From contig JABXHY010000003.1 of NCBI GenBank assembly GCA_013373375.1, forward strand, positions 62,001 to 126,000: a stretch of 64,000 bases of DNA, in the 5' to 3' direction. The notes below the pieces were generated by a model. The model was not told the origin of the DNA and searched no databases. It was given only the letters and a program-made list of their open reading frames with translations. Positions 26,024-36,187 of the stretch are shown piece by piece. Both the position numbers and the translations under genes were made by a program. Source of the stretch: Gammaproteobacteria bacterium. Its GTDB lineage: Bacteria; Pseudomonadota; Gammaproteobacteria; Enterobacterales; Kangiellaceae. Each line of letters opens with the position of its first letter. The stretch's first letter is position 1.

Positions 26024-26932
26024 TTAAGCGTTAGCGTAAAACTCCCGCACTCCGTTTATTGCCTCGTCAGCGGTTTCAATATAATGAAATAAACTTAGGT
26101 CATCTGGGCTTATCACGCCTTCAGCCACCAAGGCTTCAAAATTGATAATAGATTGCCAATAGTTTTTACCGAATAAAAAGACAGGCATAGCTTGGATGCG
26201 ACCGGTTTGAATCAGTGTAAGGGTTTCCATAACTTCATCAAGGGTTCCAAATCCACCCGGAAACGCAAATAGTGCTTTTGCCCGAACCAAGAAGTGCATT
26301 TTTCGTATCGCGAAATAATGGAATTGAAAGCAATACTCCGGGGTTATGTAATGATTGGGTTCTTGCTCCGTCGGTAATACGATATTCAAGCCAATGCTTG
26401 GTTTACCTGCTTGAGCCGCACCTTTGTTAGCGGCCTCCATAATACCTGGCCCGCCGCCAGTGATAACGGTTGCTTCAATACCTGTATTGCTCGGTTCTGA
26501 TAAAAGCGCCGCGAGTTTTTGGCATTCATCGTAATAATGGGCTTTATCCAAAAGACTTTGAGTGGTTGCTCGTTTTTGCAGAAGCTTATTGTCGGCGGGA
26601 GAGCTATCTAGCTGTTGTTCTAACAAGCCAATTTGTTTTGATAAATCACAGGCGCTTCTCAAACGTGCGCTACCAAAAATCGGCCAAGTGGCTGTTATTT
26701 GTGCATCATTTAATATTTGGTCGGGCTTTTGCCACTCAAGCATTAGACGAACTGAACGTTGCTCATCTTTTAAGATAAAATCGAGATCATCAAAAGCTAG
26801 CCGATAGGTGGGTGATCGTGTTTGTTCGGAATCTTCACACTCCTTCGATTTAGGAATCATGTCCCGAGATCTCGGAAGAGTGGAGTGGGCTTTGAATACT
26901 TTTCGGCGTTCTTTAATTGGTTTTAGAGCCAT
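26024..26932 (-). CDS. LOG-family protein (cytokinin riboside 5'-monophosphate phosphoribohydrolase-like)
   Basis: 302 residues. The Rossmann-like LOG domain occupies the C-terminal two thirds: VITGGGPGIMEAANKGA and the hallmark PGGFGTLDEVMETLT, with GLNIVLPTEQEPNHYITPEY between them. An extra N-terminal region (about 1-75) is basic then acidic. Proteobacterial members often act as nucleotide 5'-monophosphate nucleosidases. True cytokinin activation is not implied. Confidence 0.88.
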   Translation of the reverse strand: MALKPIKERRKVFKAHSTLPRSRDMIPKSKECEDSEQTRSPTYRLAFDDLDFILKDEQRSVRLMLEWQKPDQILNDAQITATWPIFGSARLRSACDLSKQIGLLEQQLDSSPADNKLLQKRATTQSLLDKAHYYDECQKLAALLSEPSNTGIEATVITGGGPGIMEAANKGAAQAGKPSIGLNIVLPTEQEPNHYITPEYCFQFHYFAIRKMHFLVRAKALFAFPGGFGTLDEVMETLTLIQTGRIQAMPVFLFGKNYWQSIINFEALVAEGVISPDDLSLFHYIETADEAINGVREFYANA

Positions 26933-27222
26933 ATTGATTCCATCATCAATCCGAATGTCGCATCTTATTTTTAGTATAAGATGTTCGATTCGGCATTAAC
27001 AGTATTTCGCTCGAGTTCAAATATTTAAAGTCATGAGATCTCAAAGATGAGACAATTAAAGTTAGTTTGGCGGTTGAGTGGTTGCGAACAACAGATGACG
27101 TTAAAACTAACGATTCGAGTAGAGGACTAATAACATTCATGAACGAAAAAGACACTCACTTAACATGCACGCCATAAACAGACCGATGAAGTGGGAAACG
27201 GATTCTAAAAAAACGTGACACC

Positions 27223-28287
27223 TTAAGAGCAGGTCACAGAACGTTCTCCCGCGCTCAGATAAGCGCGCTCTTGAATCACTTTTTTAAGTTGAACCTTATC
27301 GCCCGGAATAACATTTGCAGTATGCATGTCGATCGCGTGAGCAACCGAAATACTTTGCTCAACAGCTTCGATTTCCAAACGGCCGAGTGTGTAACTGGGA
27401 AAGTTGTCGTTGTTTGAGTAGATTAAGTTAACGGTTTCGTTAGGGTAAACGATTCCTTCACCAATACTCAGATAAATATTATTGCGGTCGACCTTTAAAA
27501 CTTCACCTCTGATCGGTTCATTTGCGAGATACTTTGCCACTTCTGTGAGTGTGCGGTTGACTGCTGCAATGTAGGTTTGTCCGGTGGTTGTTTTTGCAAA
27601 TCCGTTGAGAAAAGCTTGGCCATGATGCGGTGGAAAGATCATTGGGTTCGCGCTTCTTTCACAAGGTGATAGAGAGCCGCCTGATGCGACTTGCAAAAGC
27701 ATTTCGCCACTTTTATTGTAAAGAACAGCAGTCACATTGACTCTCGATGGTTTATTATCCCCAGCCATAGCACTCCAAGCTTGATCTAACTTGGCGAATG
27801 AATAATCAAGCCAGTTATCCGAGCCTGTGAGACTGTAAAGCGTTTCATAATTTTGAATAATGAACTGCAGTTGGAATTCAGCAGAGTGGTTTACGGCTTT
27901 TAAGAAACGAGTATTGTTGACCAGCTCTTGATTAACTGCCTGTAAAGTAGAGGGTACGGACTTACTTTCTAAATCTCCGACGTTTTGATTATCAAAACTG
28001 ACCTGATAGACATCATGTTCACTGGCATTAACACTGGGGAGAAGATGCACACTAAGAGCACTCCCAGGTTGTTGTTGCCACACTAGGTTTGAGTAAAACC
28101 GAACGTCATCGGAACTCAAGTAGCCAGATTGAATGACTTTTAGCTCTCGTGTTACTGCCGCTGTCGAGTCACTTTTATTATTTTCAGAAGGCTGATTTGC
28201 TGCATTGACGGTGGTAGCAAAAATAGACAGGAGCCCAAATGCACTCAAGATGGATCGGCAGTGTCGCATTGATTTGTTCAATTTCAT
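27223..28287 (-). CDS. Exported protein with FlgT-like C-terminal domain
   Basis: 354 residues, signal peptide cleaved probably after VNA (29). The C-terminal ~90 residues (IRGEVLKVDRNNIYLSIGEG..., TLGRLEIEAVEQSISVAHAID, VIPGDKVQL) have the beta-barrel repeat seen at the C-terminus of FlgT, a flagellar H-ring protein of vibrios. The middle part (SRVNVTAVLYNKSGEMLLQ) also recalls it. No flagellar genes are nearby, so a different envelope role is likely. Divergent from gltB. Confidence 0.45.
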   Translation of the reverse strand: MKLNKSMRHCRSILSAFGLLSIFATTVNAANQPSENNKSDSTAAVTRELKVIQSGYLSSDDVRFYSNLVWQQQPGSALSVHLLPSVNASEHDVYQVSFDNQNVGDLESKSVPSTLQAVNQELVNNTRFLKAVNHSAEFQLQFIIQNYETLYSLTGSDNWLDYSFAKLDQAWSAMAGDNKPSRVNVTAVLYNKSGEMLLQVASGGSLSPCERSANPMIFPPHHGQAFLNGFAKTTTGQTYIAAVNRTLTEVAKYLANEPIRGEVLKVDRNNIYLSIGEGIVYPNETVNLIYSNNDNFPSYTLGRLEIEAVEQSISVAHAIDMHTANVIPGDKVQLKKVIQERAYLSAGERSVTCS

Positions 28288-29077
28288 CGGTTTTCCGTAA
28301 TTTGTCTTTTTATCGGTAAAGAAATACTAGGTGTACAAGCGTTATTGCTATCTGCGAGACAAAGCTATACCGATATTCATTGGACTCGATATTAAAAGTA
28401 TCGGCGATTAACGGTCCGAGTTTAGCTAAACCGTGGAAATAGATAATTTTAATCAATACGAACTATGAATAATTACTTGTATATACTGCATAAAAACGCA
28501 TAGCAAAGCGAAATAAAATTACAAATATAATGAAATTGAAATTTTTAATGGTTTACGCATTAGATTTTCTAACTTGCTGAAATAAAACAAGATAATAATC
28601 TTTTAAAAAGAATTATTGAGTCGTTATCGGAGTTCTTTAAATGCTTTTAGGAGAGCGTTACTAAGTTTTTTTGTCGATTCTGCGTTATAAACTTTCGCTC
28701 TCATCTACTTTACAATGATTAATTATTCGTTATAGACTGATTTGTGCTGCTTTGCACAAAATAAGTGCTTTTAAGGCCTTCAAGCCGCCCAAATAGGTTC
28801 AGGAGCGGGCTCGCTAGGTTAAATAGTGGACTTGGTAGGTTTTGGAGTGGATTAGAAAAATAAATCAAAGCCTTGGCAATTCGAGCAGTGCAAATTTAAT
28901 GGCGATGTTGTTGTCGTTGTTTTAACAACAAATTGCAGTAACGACGTCAACCAATCAGCGAATGAGAGTTCGCTCGTAACGGCTTCAATCGTGATTTAAC
29001 CTTCCAGAATTCGGTTAATCAAACGATGCAAAATAGTAAAACAATAGATAAGCCGTTTGCTAATTGAGGACCAGGTA
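28288..29077. other. 790-base divergent intergenic region upstream of gltB
   Basis: AT-rich, with no persuasive gene. It holds the promoters for gltB and the FlgT-like gene, which I could not place exactly, and a symmetrical dyad at 28741-28760. G-rich repeated words (AGGTT, GGTTT) near 28790-28850 are noted but not interpreted. Confidence 0.5.
28741..28760. promoter_or_regulatory. Dyad TTTGTGC-N6-GCACAAA, Crp-like spacing
   Basis: Perfect 7-bp arms with a 6-base centre. The geometry equals Crp sites (TGTGA-N6-TCACA), and each half differs from the consensus at one base. It lies about 320 bases before gltB. A Crp/Fnr-family site is possible but distant from the gene. Confidence 0.3.
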
Positions 29078-32000
29078 ATGGAAAAACTGTACAACCATCA
29101 ACAAGCGAAAGATAACTGTGGCTTTGGAATGATTGCCAACTTAGACGGCGAACAAAGTCATAAGTTGGTACAGACGTCGTTAGAAGCATTGAATCGAATG
29201 ACGCATCGTGGCGCAGTAGCCTCTGATGGCGTTTCTGGTGATGGCTGTGGATTGCTGGTGCAAAAGCCTGAAGCATTTTTACGACGAGTCGCTTCGGATG
29301 AAGGTTTTAAATTAGGCAAAGATTTTGCCGTTGGTATGGTTTTTTTAAGTCAGAAAGATGATCTCGCTCAGCAATGTCGTGATGTATTAGAGCAAGAAAT
29401 TCGTCGCGAAACGCTTTCTGTTTTAGGTTGGCGCAAGGTGCCGATCGATACTGAAGTTTGTGGTGAAGTAGCGCTTACCTCTTTGCCAAAAATCGAACAG
29501 ATTTTCGTGCAAGGCATGCCAGGTTGGAGTAAGTTTGATATGGAGCGACGATTATTTATTGCGCGTCGTCGTGCCGCATGGCGGTTGCTGAAAGAAGTTA
29601 ACTGTCCTGATTATTATGTCTCTTCGCTTTCATCTATGGTGATGGTTTATAAAGCGTTAGTAATGCCTAGGTTCCTCGATAAATTTTATCTGGATTTACA
29701 AGCATCTGACTTTGCAAGTGCGATAGGTGTATTTCATCAACGTTTTTCCACCAATACTTTGCCGCAATGGAAATACGCACAACCATTTCGATTTCTCGCG
29801 CACAATGGCGAAATCAATACCATCACCGGTAATCGGAATTGGTCAAAAGCGAGAACCAGTAAATTCGTTACACCATTATTACCCGACTTAAAGGAGATTG
29901 AACCTTTAGTTAATCAGACAGGTTCCGATTCTTCGTCATTAGATAACATGCTTGAAGTCTTTTTGGCCGGGGGTATGGATATTTTTCGGGCACTACGCTT
30001 ACTTATTCCACCCGCATGGCAAAACTTGCCAGGTATGGATCCAGACTTACGTTCTTTTTATGAATTTAATTCAATGCACATCGAACCTTGGGATGGTCCG
30101 GCTGGAATAGTGATGACCAATGGTCGCCATGTTGCGTGTACGCTGGATCGAAATGGTCTTCGCCCTGCGCGTTATGTTGTAACCAAAGACAATTGGATAA
30201 CACTTGCTTCGGAAGTGGGTGTTTGGGATTACGATGAAAGTGATGTGATTGAAAAAGGTCGCGTTGGACCGGGCGAACTTTTTGCAATTGATGTCGAAAG
30301 AAGCAAAGTTTGGCGAACTCGTGAAATTGATGATGAATTAAAAGTTCGTCATCCTTACAGAGAATGGTTAGAAGAAAACCATTTGTCTCTGGTGCGTTTC
30401 GATAAAGAAACACCTGAAGAGATTTCGAATGAAGAATTATTAACGCAACAAAAACGATTTGGTTTTTCAAAAGAAGAAAAAACAGCGGTTATCAAGCCTT
30501 TAATGACAGGTGGTGTAGAAGCGACGGGGTCAATGGGTGACGATACTCCAGTCGCTGTATTATCCAGTCAAAATCGAAATCTATTTGATTATTTTCGTCA
30601 GCAGTTTGCACAGGTGACTAACCCGCCAATTGATCCGTTGCGTGAAAAATCCAGCATGAGTTTAGAAACCTGCATTGGTGTTGAGTACAACGTATTTCAG
30701 GAAACAACGGGTCACGCTTATCGTGTCGTGCTTGAGTCGCCAGTAATTACTTACAGCGAATACCAACAACTGGCGAATTTAAAAGGTAAGCATTACCGAC
30801 ACACAACCGTGCGGCTTGCGATGAACGAGTCGGAATCTTTGGCTGACGCGATTGATCGCATGGTGGACGAAGCGATTGCAGTCGTTAAAGATGGCGTTGT
30901 GTTGTTGTGTCTTTCTGATCGGAACTTGAGTAAAGACCAAACGCCCGTGCATCCGTCTTTAGTTACTGGAGCTATTCATAATGCGTTGATAGAAGAAGGT
31001 TTGCGCTGCGACTGTAATCTAATTGTTTGCAGTGGTTACGTTCGAGACCCTCATCATTTTGCGGTGCTTTGTGGATTAGGCGCGACAGCGGTGTATCCTT
31101 ATCTAACTTACCAAACCATTGCTGAATTAACCGATGGTGGTTCAGAAACCTTAATTTCAGAAAACATTTTAAAATACCGTAAGGGAATAGAATACGGACT
31201 GCGTAAAATTCTTTCTAAGATGGGCATTTCAACCATGGCAAGTTATCGTGGTGCGCAATTATTTGAAGTATTAGGTTTTGCAAATGAAATTATGGAACGC
31301 TGTTTCCCTGGCATGCCGTCGAGAATTTCTGGCGTTGATTTCGAAACATTAGAGCAAAAATTTCGCCAAGCGAATAAACGCGCGAATGTTGCTCACTTGC
31401 CATTGGCACACGGCGGGCTACTCAAGTTTCAATACAAAGGTGAGCTTCATGCTTACAACCCAGATGTTGTTCAGTCATTACAGCAAGCGGTTAATTCAGG
31501 AGATCTAAATGACTATCGCAAGTTCGCAGATTTGGTAAATAAGCGAAAACCGTTAGCTCTTCGTGATTTACTGTCTTTAAAAGCTGCGGATGAAGCTTTG
31601 TCGATTGAAAAAGTTGAGACTGCGGATAAAATTTATCATCGTTTTGATAGTGCGGCTATGTCAATTGGTGCCTTATCACCAGAAGCTCATGAGTCGCTCG
31701 CGATAGCTATGAATCGACTGGGCGGCAATTCAAATTCTGGAGAAGGTGGAGAAGATGCGTCTCGATTTAATAGTGATAAAAACTCCAATATAAAGCAGGT
31801 GGCATCAGGTCGTTTCGGAGTCACGGCACATTACCTTGTTAACGCAAAAGTTTTGCAGATAAAAATTGCGCAAGGAGCAAAGCCCGGAGAAGGAGGCCAA
31901 CTACCCGGTCATAAAGTTACCAGTGTAATTGCAAAATTGCGTCACTCTGTTCCTGGGGTTACTTTAATTTCACCACCGCCTCATCATGATATTTATTCAA

Positions 32001-33535
32001 TCGAAGATCTCGCACAATTGATTTTTGATTTAAAACAAGTCAATCCAACCGCGCGCGTATCAGTAAAACTCGTTTCTGAACCTGGTGTTGGTACGATTGC
32101 TGCGGGTGTTGCGAAGGCTTATGCCGATATGATAACCATTTCGGGCTACGATGGCGGTACAGGAGCAAGTCCTTTAACCTCAATAAAGTATGCTGGATCG
32201 CCATGGGAATTAGGATTGGCAGAAGTGCAACAAGCATTGGTTGAAAATGGATTACGGCATAAAGTGACAGTGCAGGTCGACGGAGGTTTGAAAACCGGAC
32301 TAGATGTCATAAAAGGCGCTATTTTAGGTGCCGAAAGTTTTGGTTTTGGGACAGGTCCTATGGTAGCGCTCGGCTGTAAATATTTAAGAATATGCCATTT
32401 AAATAATTGTGCGACAGGTGTTGCAACTCAAGACCAAGAATTAAGAAATAAACACTTCCATGGATTGCCTGAGAAAGTTGAAAACTATTTTAAATTTATC
32501 GCACAGGAAGTTCGCGAGTGGCTAAGTTATCTTGGTGTCGAAAAACTGGAAGATATTATTGGTCAAACACATTTATTAAAACGTATTGAGTCGCCAGTAG
32601 CTCATCACAAGTTAATTAATTTGGACTCAATTTTAAGTTCGGCTTCGGTCGTCAATAAATACCCAAGTTTTTGTGTCGAAAAATCAAACCCTTCTTTTGA
32701 TAAAGGTTTACTGAACGAACAAATTCTGGAGGATGCTAAGCTAGCGGTTGAGTCTCAACAACCCATAGCTCTGAGTTATAAAATAAAAAATTATCAACGT
32801 TCTATCGGTGCACGCTTAAGTGGGCACATTGCCAAGCTTTATGGTGAAGATGGTGTTGCAGAACATCCTGTTCAACTCAATTTTACTGGAACCGCAGGTC
32901 AAAGCTTGGGGGTGTGGAATGTTCCTGGTCTTAATATCAGTGTTGAAGGGGATGCCAACGACTATGTTGGGAAAGGAATGTCAGGAGGAAGAATTTTACT
33001 TCGACCTTCGAGAAACTCTTCAATCGTCTCCCGTAGAAATACCATTATAGGTAATACCTGTTTATACGGAGCAACAGGTGGATCATTATTTGCTGCAGGA
33101 AAAGCGGGTGAACGATTTGCTGTAAGAAATTCGGGAGCCGATGCGGTTGTCGAAGGATTGGGTGCTCATGGTTGCGAATATATGACCGGTGGTCGAGTTG
33201 TTGTTTTAGGAAGAGTTGGTTGGAACTTTGCTGCTGGAATGACCGGTGGAGAAGCTTATGTACTCGATCAGAAAAACTTATTCCATGAATACTGTAATCA
33301 AGAGTTTGTGAAAATAGAGCGAATGGTTGATGTTTCTGATGATAAGAAAGTTCAAGAACTTAAAGAACTTGTCGAACAGCATGCGCAATTAACACAAAGC
33401 GAGTGGGCGCAGCAGATTTTAGAAAGTTTTGATCACTACCTTGGCGCTTTTAAATTTATTTCACCAAAAAATGCCGTTGAACCAGCGAAGCAAAAAGATA
33501 ATGGCAAAGTTATTAAGCTAGCACGGGTGAGTTAA
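29078..33535 (+). CDS. gltB: Glutamate synthase (NADPH) large subunit
   Basis: 1485 residues from the ATG of MEKLYNHQ, with GAGGA about 10 bases upstream. Class II glutaminase domain with the nucleophile Cys14 in DNCGFGMIANLDGE, exposed after removal of a short propeptide. The FMN domain carries MSIGALSPEAHESLAIAMNRLGG, GGEDASRF and PPPHHDIYSIEDLAQLI. The 3Fe-4S cysteines lie in CKYLRICHLNNCATGVATQD. A C-terminal GXGXG beta-helix completes the family layout. It makes glutamate from glutamine and 2-oxoglutarate. Confidence 0.98.
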   Translation: MEKLYNHQQAKDNCGFGMIANLDGEQSHKLVQTSLEALNRMTHRGAVASDGVSGDGCGLLVQKPEAFLRRVASDEGFKLGKDFAVGMVFLSQKDDLAQQCRDVLEQEIRRETLSVLGWRKVPIDTEVCGEVALTSLPKIEQIFVQGMPGWSKFDMERRLFIARRRAAWRLLKEVNCPDYYVSSLSSMVMVYKALVMPRFLDKFYLDLQASDFASAIGVFHQRFSTNTLPQWKYAQPFRFLAHNGEINTITGNRNWSKARTSKFVTPLLPDLKEIEPLVNQTGSDSSSLDNMLEVFLAGGMDIFRALRLLIPPAWQNLPGMDPDLRSFYEFNSMHIEPWDGPAGIVMTNGRHVACTLDRNGLRPARYVVTKDNWITLASEVGVWDYDESDVIEKGRVGPGELFAIDVERSKVWRTREIDDELKVRHPYREWLEENHLSLVRFDKETPEEISNEELLTQQKRFGFSKEEKTAVIKPLMTGGVEATGSMGDDTPVAVLSSQNRNLFDYFRQQFAQVTNPPIDPLREKSSMSLETCIGVEYNVFQETTGHAYRVVLESPVITYSEYQQLANLKGKHYRHTTVRLAMNESESLADAIDRMVDEAIAVVKDGVVLLCLSDRNLSKDQTPVHPSLVTGAIHNALIEEGLRCDCNLIVCSGYVRDPHHFAVLCGLGATAVYPYLTYQTIAELTDGGSETLISENILKYRKGIEYGLRKILSKMGISTMASYRGAQLFEVLGFANEIMERCFPGMPSRISGVDFETLEQKFRQANKRANVAHLPLAHGGLLKFQYKGELHAYNPDVVQSLQQAVNSGDLNDYRKFADLVNKRKPLALRDLLSLKAADEALSIEKVETADKIYHRFDSAAMSIGALSPEAHESLAIAMNRLGGNSNSGEGGEDASRFNSDKNSNIKQVASGRFGVTAHYLVNAKVLQIKIAQGAKPGEGGQLPGHKVTSVIAKLRHSVPGVTLISPPPHHDIYSIEDLAQLIFDLKQVNPTARVSVKLVSEPGVGTIAAGVAKAYADMITISGYDGGTGASPLTSIKYAGSPWELGLAEVQQALVENGLRHKVTVQVDGGLKTGLDVIKGAILGAESFGFGTGPMVALGCKYLRICHLNNCATGVATQDQELRNKHFHGLPEKVENYFKFIAQEVREWLSYLGVEKLEDIIGQTHLLKRIESPVAHHKLINLDSILSSASVVNKYPSFCVEKSNPSFDKGLLNEQILEDAKLAVESQQPIALSYKIKNYQRSIGARLSGHIAKLYGEDGVAEHPVQLNFTGTAGQSLGVWNVPGLNISVEGDANDYVGKGMSGGRILLRPSRNSSIVSRRNTIIGNTCLYGATGGSLFAAGKAGERFAVRNSGADAVVEGLGAHGCEYMTGGRVVVLGRVGWNFAAGMTGGEAYVLDQKNLFHEYCNQEFVKIERMVDVSDDKKVQELKELVEQHAQLTQSEWAQQILESFDHYLGAFKFISPKNAVEPAKQKDNGKVIKLARVS

Positions 33536-33578
33536 TTGATGAGTTTCATAGGAGACCATAGTCTTATAGGAGACAGTT

Positions 33579-34955
33579 ATGGGTGAACATCGGCCATTAT
33601 TTGAATTTGTTGACTTGCCAAGGGAAGAACCTGAAAAGCAGGCGATAACCGTTCGCACGCATGAATTTTCTGAAATATATCGGAGCTTTAAACAACCGGG
33701 TATTAAAGAACAATCCGAGCGTTGTATTTCTTGTGGTAATCCATACTGCCAATGGAAATGCCCGGTGCATAACTACATACCTGAATGGTTAGCCCTTGCG
33801 GCTGAAGGAAAATACATTGAAGCTGCGGAGCTTTCTCACCAAACAAACAGTTTGCCCGAAGTTTGTGGGCGCGTTTGTCCTCAAGATCGTTTATGTGAGC
33901 AAGCTTGTACTTTAAATAATGATTTTGGTGCGGTAACTATCGGCCAGGTCGAAAAATTTATAACGGATAATGCCTTTGAACAAGGATGGAAGCCTGATCT
34001 CTCAAATGTAGAAAAACAGCCTTACAAAGTAGCCGTTGTTGGAGCAGGTCCTGCTGGATTGGCGTGCGCAGATGTATTGATCCGAAATGGTGTGCAGGTA
34101 ACTGTTTTTGATCGTTACCCAGAAATTGGTGGATTGCTTACTTTTGGTATCCCGGAGTTTAAGTTAGAAAAAGAAGTGATGGCTCGACGTCGAAAAATAT
34201 TCTCTGAGATGGGAATAGAATTTCGATTAAATACTGAGATTGGGAAAGATGTTTCTTACGATGAATTAGAGAGTGAGTTTGATAAAGTTTTCCTGGGCAT
34301 GGGAGCTTATAAAGCCGTCGACGGTAGTTTAGAGGAAGGGCAGTCTCAAGGTGTTTATCGAGCGTTAGACTTTTTAATTGGTAACACTAATCATTTACAC
34401 CAATATGGAATTAATGATCGTCCATTTATTAATTTAAAAGGACAAGATGTTGTTGTACTCGGTGGCGGCGATACGGCAATGGACTGCGTGCGAACGGCTA
34501 TTCGACAAGGCGCAAAAAGTGTGCGCTGTGTTTACCGAAAAGATGAAGAATCTATGCCAGGATCACGTAAGGAATATAAGCATGCTCTGGAAGAAGGCAT
34601 CGAGTACATCTGGTTTCAGCAAGCAGAAAAGATCATAAGAGACGACTCGAATAAAGTAACAGGCCTGCAGTGTCGAAATACCAAAACTCAGGAACAAACG
34701 GAAATCGATTGTGACGCAGTGATTGTGGCATACGGGTTTCGAGCCGAACAGGTGGCCTGGTTGGAAAATACTCAACTTGAGTATCGAGATAACGATACAG
34801 TTTTAACGTCCGAAGATAACGGGTATCGAACCGCACAGAAAAATATCTACGCAGGCGGAGATATGGTGCGTGGTGCTGATTTGGTGGTTACAGCTATCGC
34901 AGAAGGGCGTGCTGCAGCTGAATCCATTTGTGAAGACTTAGGTGTAATAACTTAA
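33579..34955 (+). CDS. gltD: Glutamate synthase (NADPH) small subunit
   Basis: 458 residues with AGGAG before the ATG. N-terminal cysteine clusters (RCISCGNPYCQWKCPVHN; VCGRVCPQDRLCEQAC) bind 4Fe-4S centres. FAD site VAVVGAGPAGLACADVL and NADPH site VVVLGGGDTAMDCVRTA follow. It passes electrons from NADPH to GltB. 43 bases after gltB. Confidence 0.97.
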   Translation: MGEHRPLFEFVDLPREEPEKQAITVRTHEFSEIYRSFKQPGIKEQSERCISCGNPYCQWKCPVHNYIPEWLALAAEGKYIEAAELSHQTNSLPEVCGRVCPQDRLCEQACTLNNDFGAVTIGQVEKFITDNAFEQGWKPDLSNVEKQPYKVAVVGAGPAGLACADVLIRNGVQVTVFDRYPEIGGLLTFGIPEFKLEKEVMARRRKIFSEMGIEFRLNTEIGKDVSYDELESEFDKVFLGMGAYKAVDGSLEEGQSQGVYRALDFLIGNTNHLHQYGINDRPFINLKGQDVVVLGGGDTAMDCVRTAIRQGAKSVRCVYRKDEESMPGSRKEYKHALEEGIEYIWFQQAEKIIRDDSNKVTGLQCRNTKTQEQTEIDCDAVIVAYGFRAEQVAWLENTQLEYRDNDTVLTSEDNGYRTAQKNIYAGGDMVRGADLVVTAIAEGRAAAESICEDLGVIT

Positions 34956-34997
34956 AGAGCAGACTATCCTTAAATTTATCCTTAATGACTTAATTAG

Positions 34998-35354
34998 ATG
35001 ATTATGGGTAAATTTATTTCTGCTATTGAGAAGATTATTGAAGATGATATCAATTGCGATACCAATGGCGCCTTAGCTCAAGCAATACTCGCATACGGTT
35101 CTAACACCCAAGATAATCAATCCTGCACTTCTAATCTGGCAGTAGTGGCCAGTGATACTTACAAAGGAGTAGGATTATTAACTGGCGTTTTATTGTCTGA
35201 ACTCATTAACAGTGCGGAAGGCTGCTTGATTCCAGAGCAGGTTCGAAACGACTACCCAGAGCTAACTCAGTCGCAATGGGATGCCGCATTGCGAATTTGT
35301 ACCTTGTTGCTCACAGATGTTGAGCGAAACTTTTCTAAGGTTATTCAGAATTAG
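34998..35354 (+). CDS. Small protein of unknown function downstream of gltD
   Basis: 118 residues starting MIMGKF (either ATG possible). Soluble, mildly acidic, helical, with four cysteines. No family recognised. Only 42 bases separate it from gltD, so co-transcription with gltBD is likely. Confidence 0.55.
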   Translation: MIMGKFISAIEKIIEDDINCDTNGALAQAILAYGSNTQDNQSCTSNLAVVASDTYKGVGLLTGVLLSELINSAEGCLIPEQVRNDYPELTQSQWDAALRICTLLLTDVERNFSKVIQN

Positions 35355-35404
35355 TCAGCGCTTAATTTATTAAAATTTAATTTTTTGGTAACTAGTGAGA
35401 ATTA

Positions 35405-36166
35405 ATGAACTCTCAAAACGATGACGAGCTTACTAAATCACACCATCCCGACGTTATTAAAGCAAAGTTAAAAAGATCAAATAAAGAAAGCTCAGTTTCT
35501 CACGCCGTACTAGGTGGTATTGACGGTTGTGTGACAACTTTTGCTGTGGTGTCAGGAGTTGTCGGTGCAGGACTCGCTCCATCTGTTGCTTTAGTATTGG
35601 GGTTTGCAAACTTAATCGCCGATGGCTTTAGTATGGCTGTCAGTAATTTTGAGTCGATTAAAACGGAAAGCGAATATATTGAGAAACTTAGAGAGACAGA
35701 AAGGGAACATATTGAAAAGGTGCCAGAAGGGGAGCGAGAAGAAATTCGGCAAATATTTCGCAATAAAGGTTTTTCGGGCGAAGTGCTGGACAAAATAGTT
35801 GAGGTTATCAGTTCTAATAAAGCATTATGGATCGAGACCATGCTAACCGAAGAGCTCGGTGTACAAAAAACGAGTCGAAATCCTTGGAGAGCCGCGCTTG
35901 CAACTTTCTTAGCTTTTGTTGCCGTGGGCACCATGCCTTTAATTCCATTTCTTACTCCCGGAGTTGAGCAGAATCTACAGTTTTCTATGAGTGCAGTGCT
36001 TGCCGGCGTAATGTTTTTTTCAATTGGCGCGATCAAAAGTCGCATTGTCGCAAAGCCCGCATTAAAGTCAGGCGTGGGGACACTTTTAACAGGAGGTGCT
36101 GCAGCCTCGTTGGCTTTTCTGGTGGGTTATGTTTTAAGGGAGGTATTTGGTATAGCAGGTGTTTAG
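35405..36166 (+). CDS. VIT1/CCC1-family Fe/Mn transporter
   Basis: 253 residues. The first span region GGIDGCVTTFAVVSGVVGAGL and NLIADGFSMAVSNFES are typical of VIT family transporters, followed by a charged, Glu-rich cytosolic helical region (about 83-125) that binds metal in relatives, then three C-terminal spans. It likely moves Fe2+ or Mn2+ across the inner membrane. Convergent with the gene at 36188. Confidence 0.9.
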   Translation: MNSQNDDELTKSHHPDVIKAKLKRSNKESSVSHAVLGGIDGCVTTFAVVSGVVGAGLAPSVALVLGFANLIADGFSMAVSNFESIKTESEYIEKLRETEREHIEKVPEGEREEIRQIFRNKGFSGEVLDKIVEVISSNKALWIETMLTEELGVQKTSRNPWRAALATFLAFVAVGTMPLIPFLTPGVEQNLQFSMSAVLAGVMFFSIGAIKSRIVAKPALKSGVGTLLTGGAAASLAFLVGYVLREVFGIAGV

Positions 36167-36187
36167 GCTTTTAATGATTTAGTAGCA

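Noticed and set aside
28876-28896. TTGGCA...GTGCAAA as a sigma-54 promoter for gltB
   Set aside because: GG and GC are 13 bases apart instead of the required 10.
30066-30470. 134-codon minus-strand frame inside gltB
   Set aside because: Antisense shadow of a highly conserved gene.
35500-36045. 181-codon minus-strand frame opposite the VIT-type transporter
   Set aside because: Fully antisense to a gene with clear family motifs; serine/threonine-rich shadow without a start signal.
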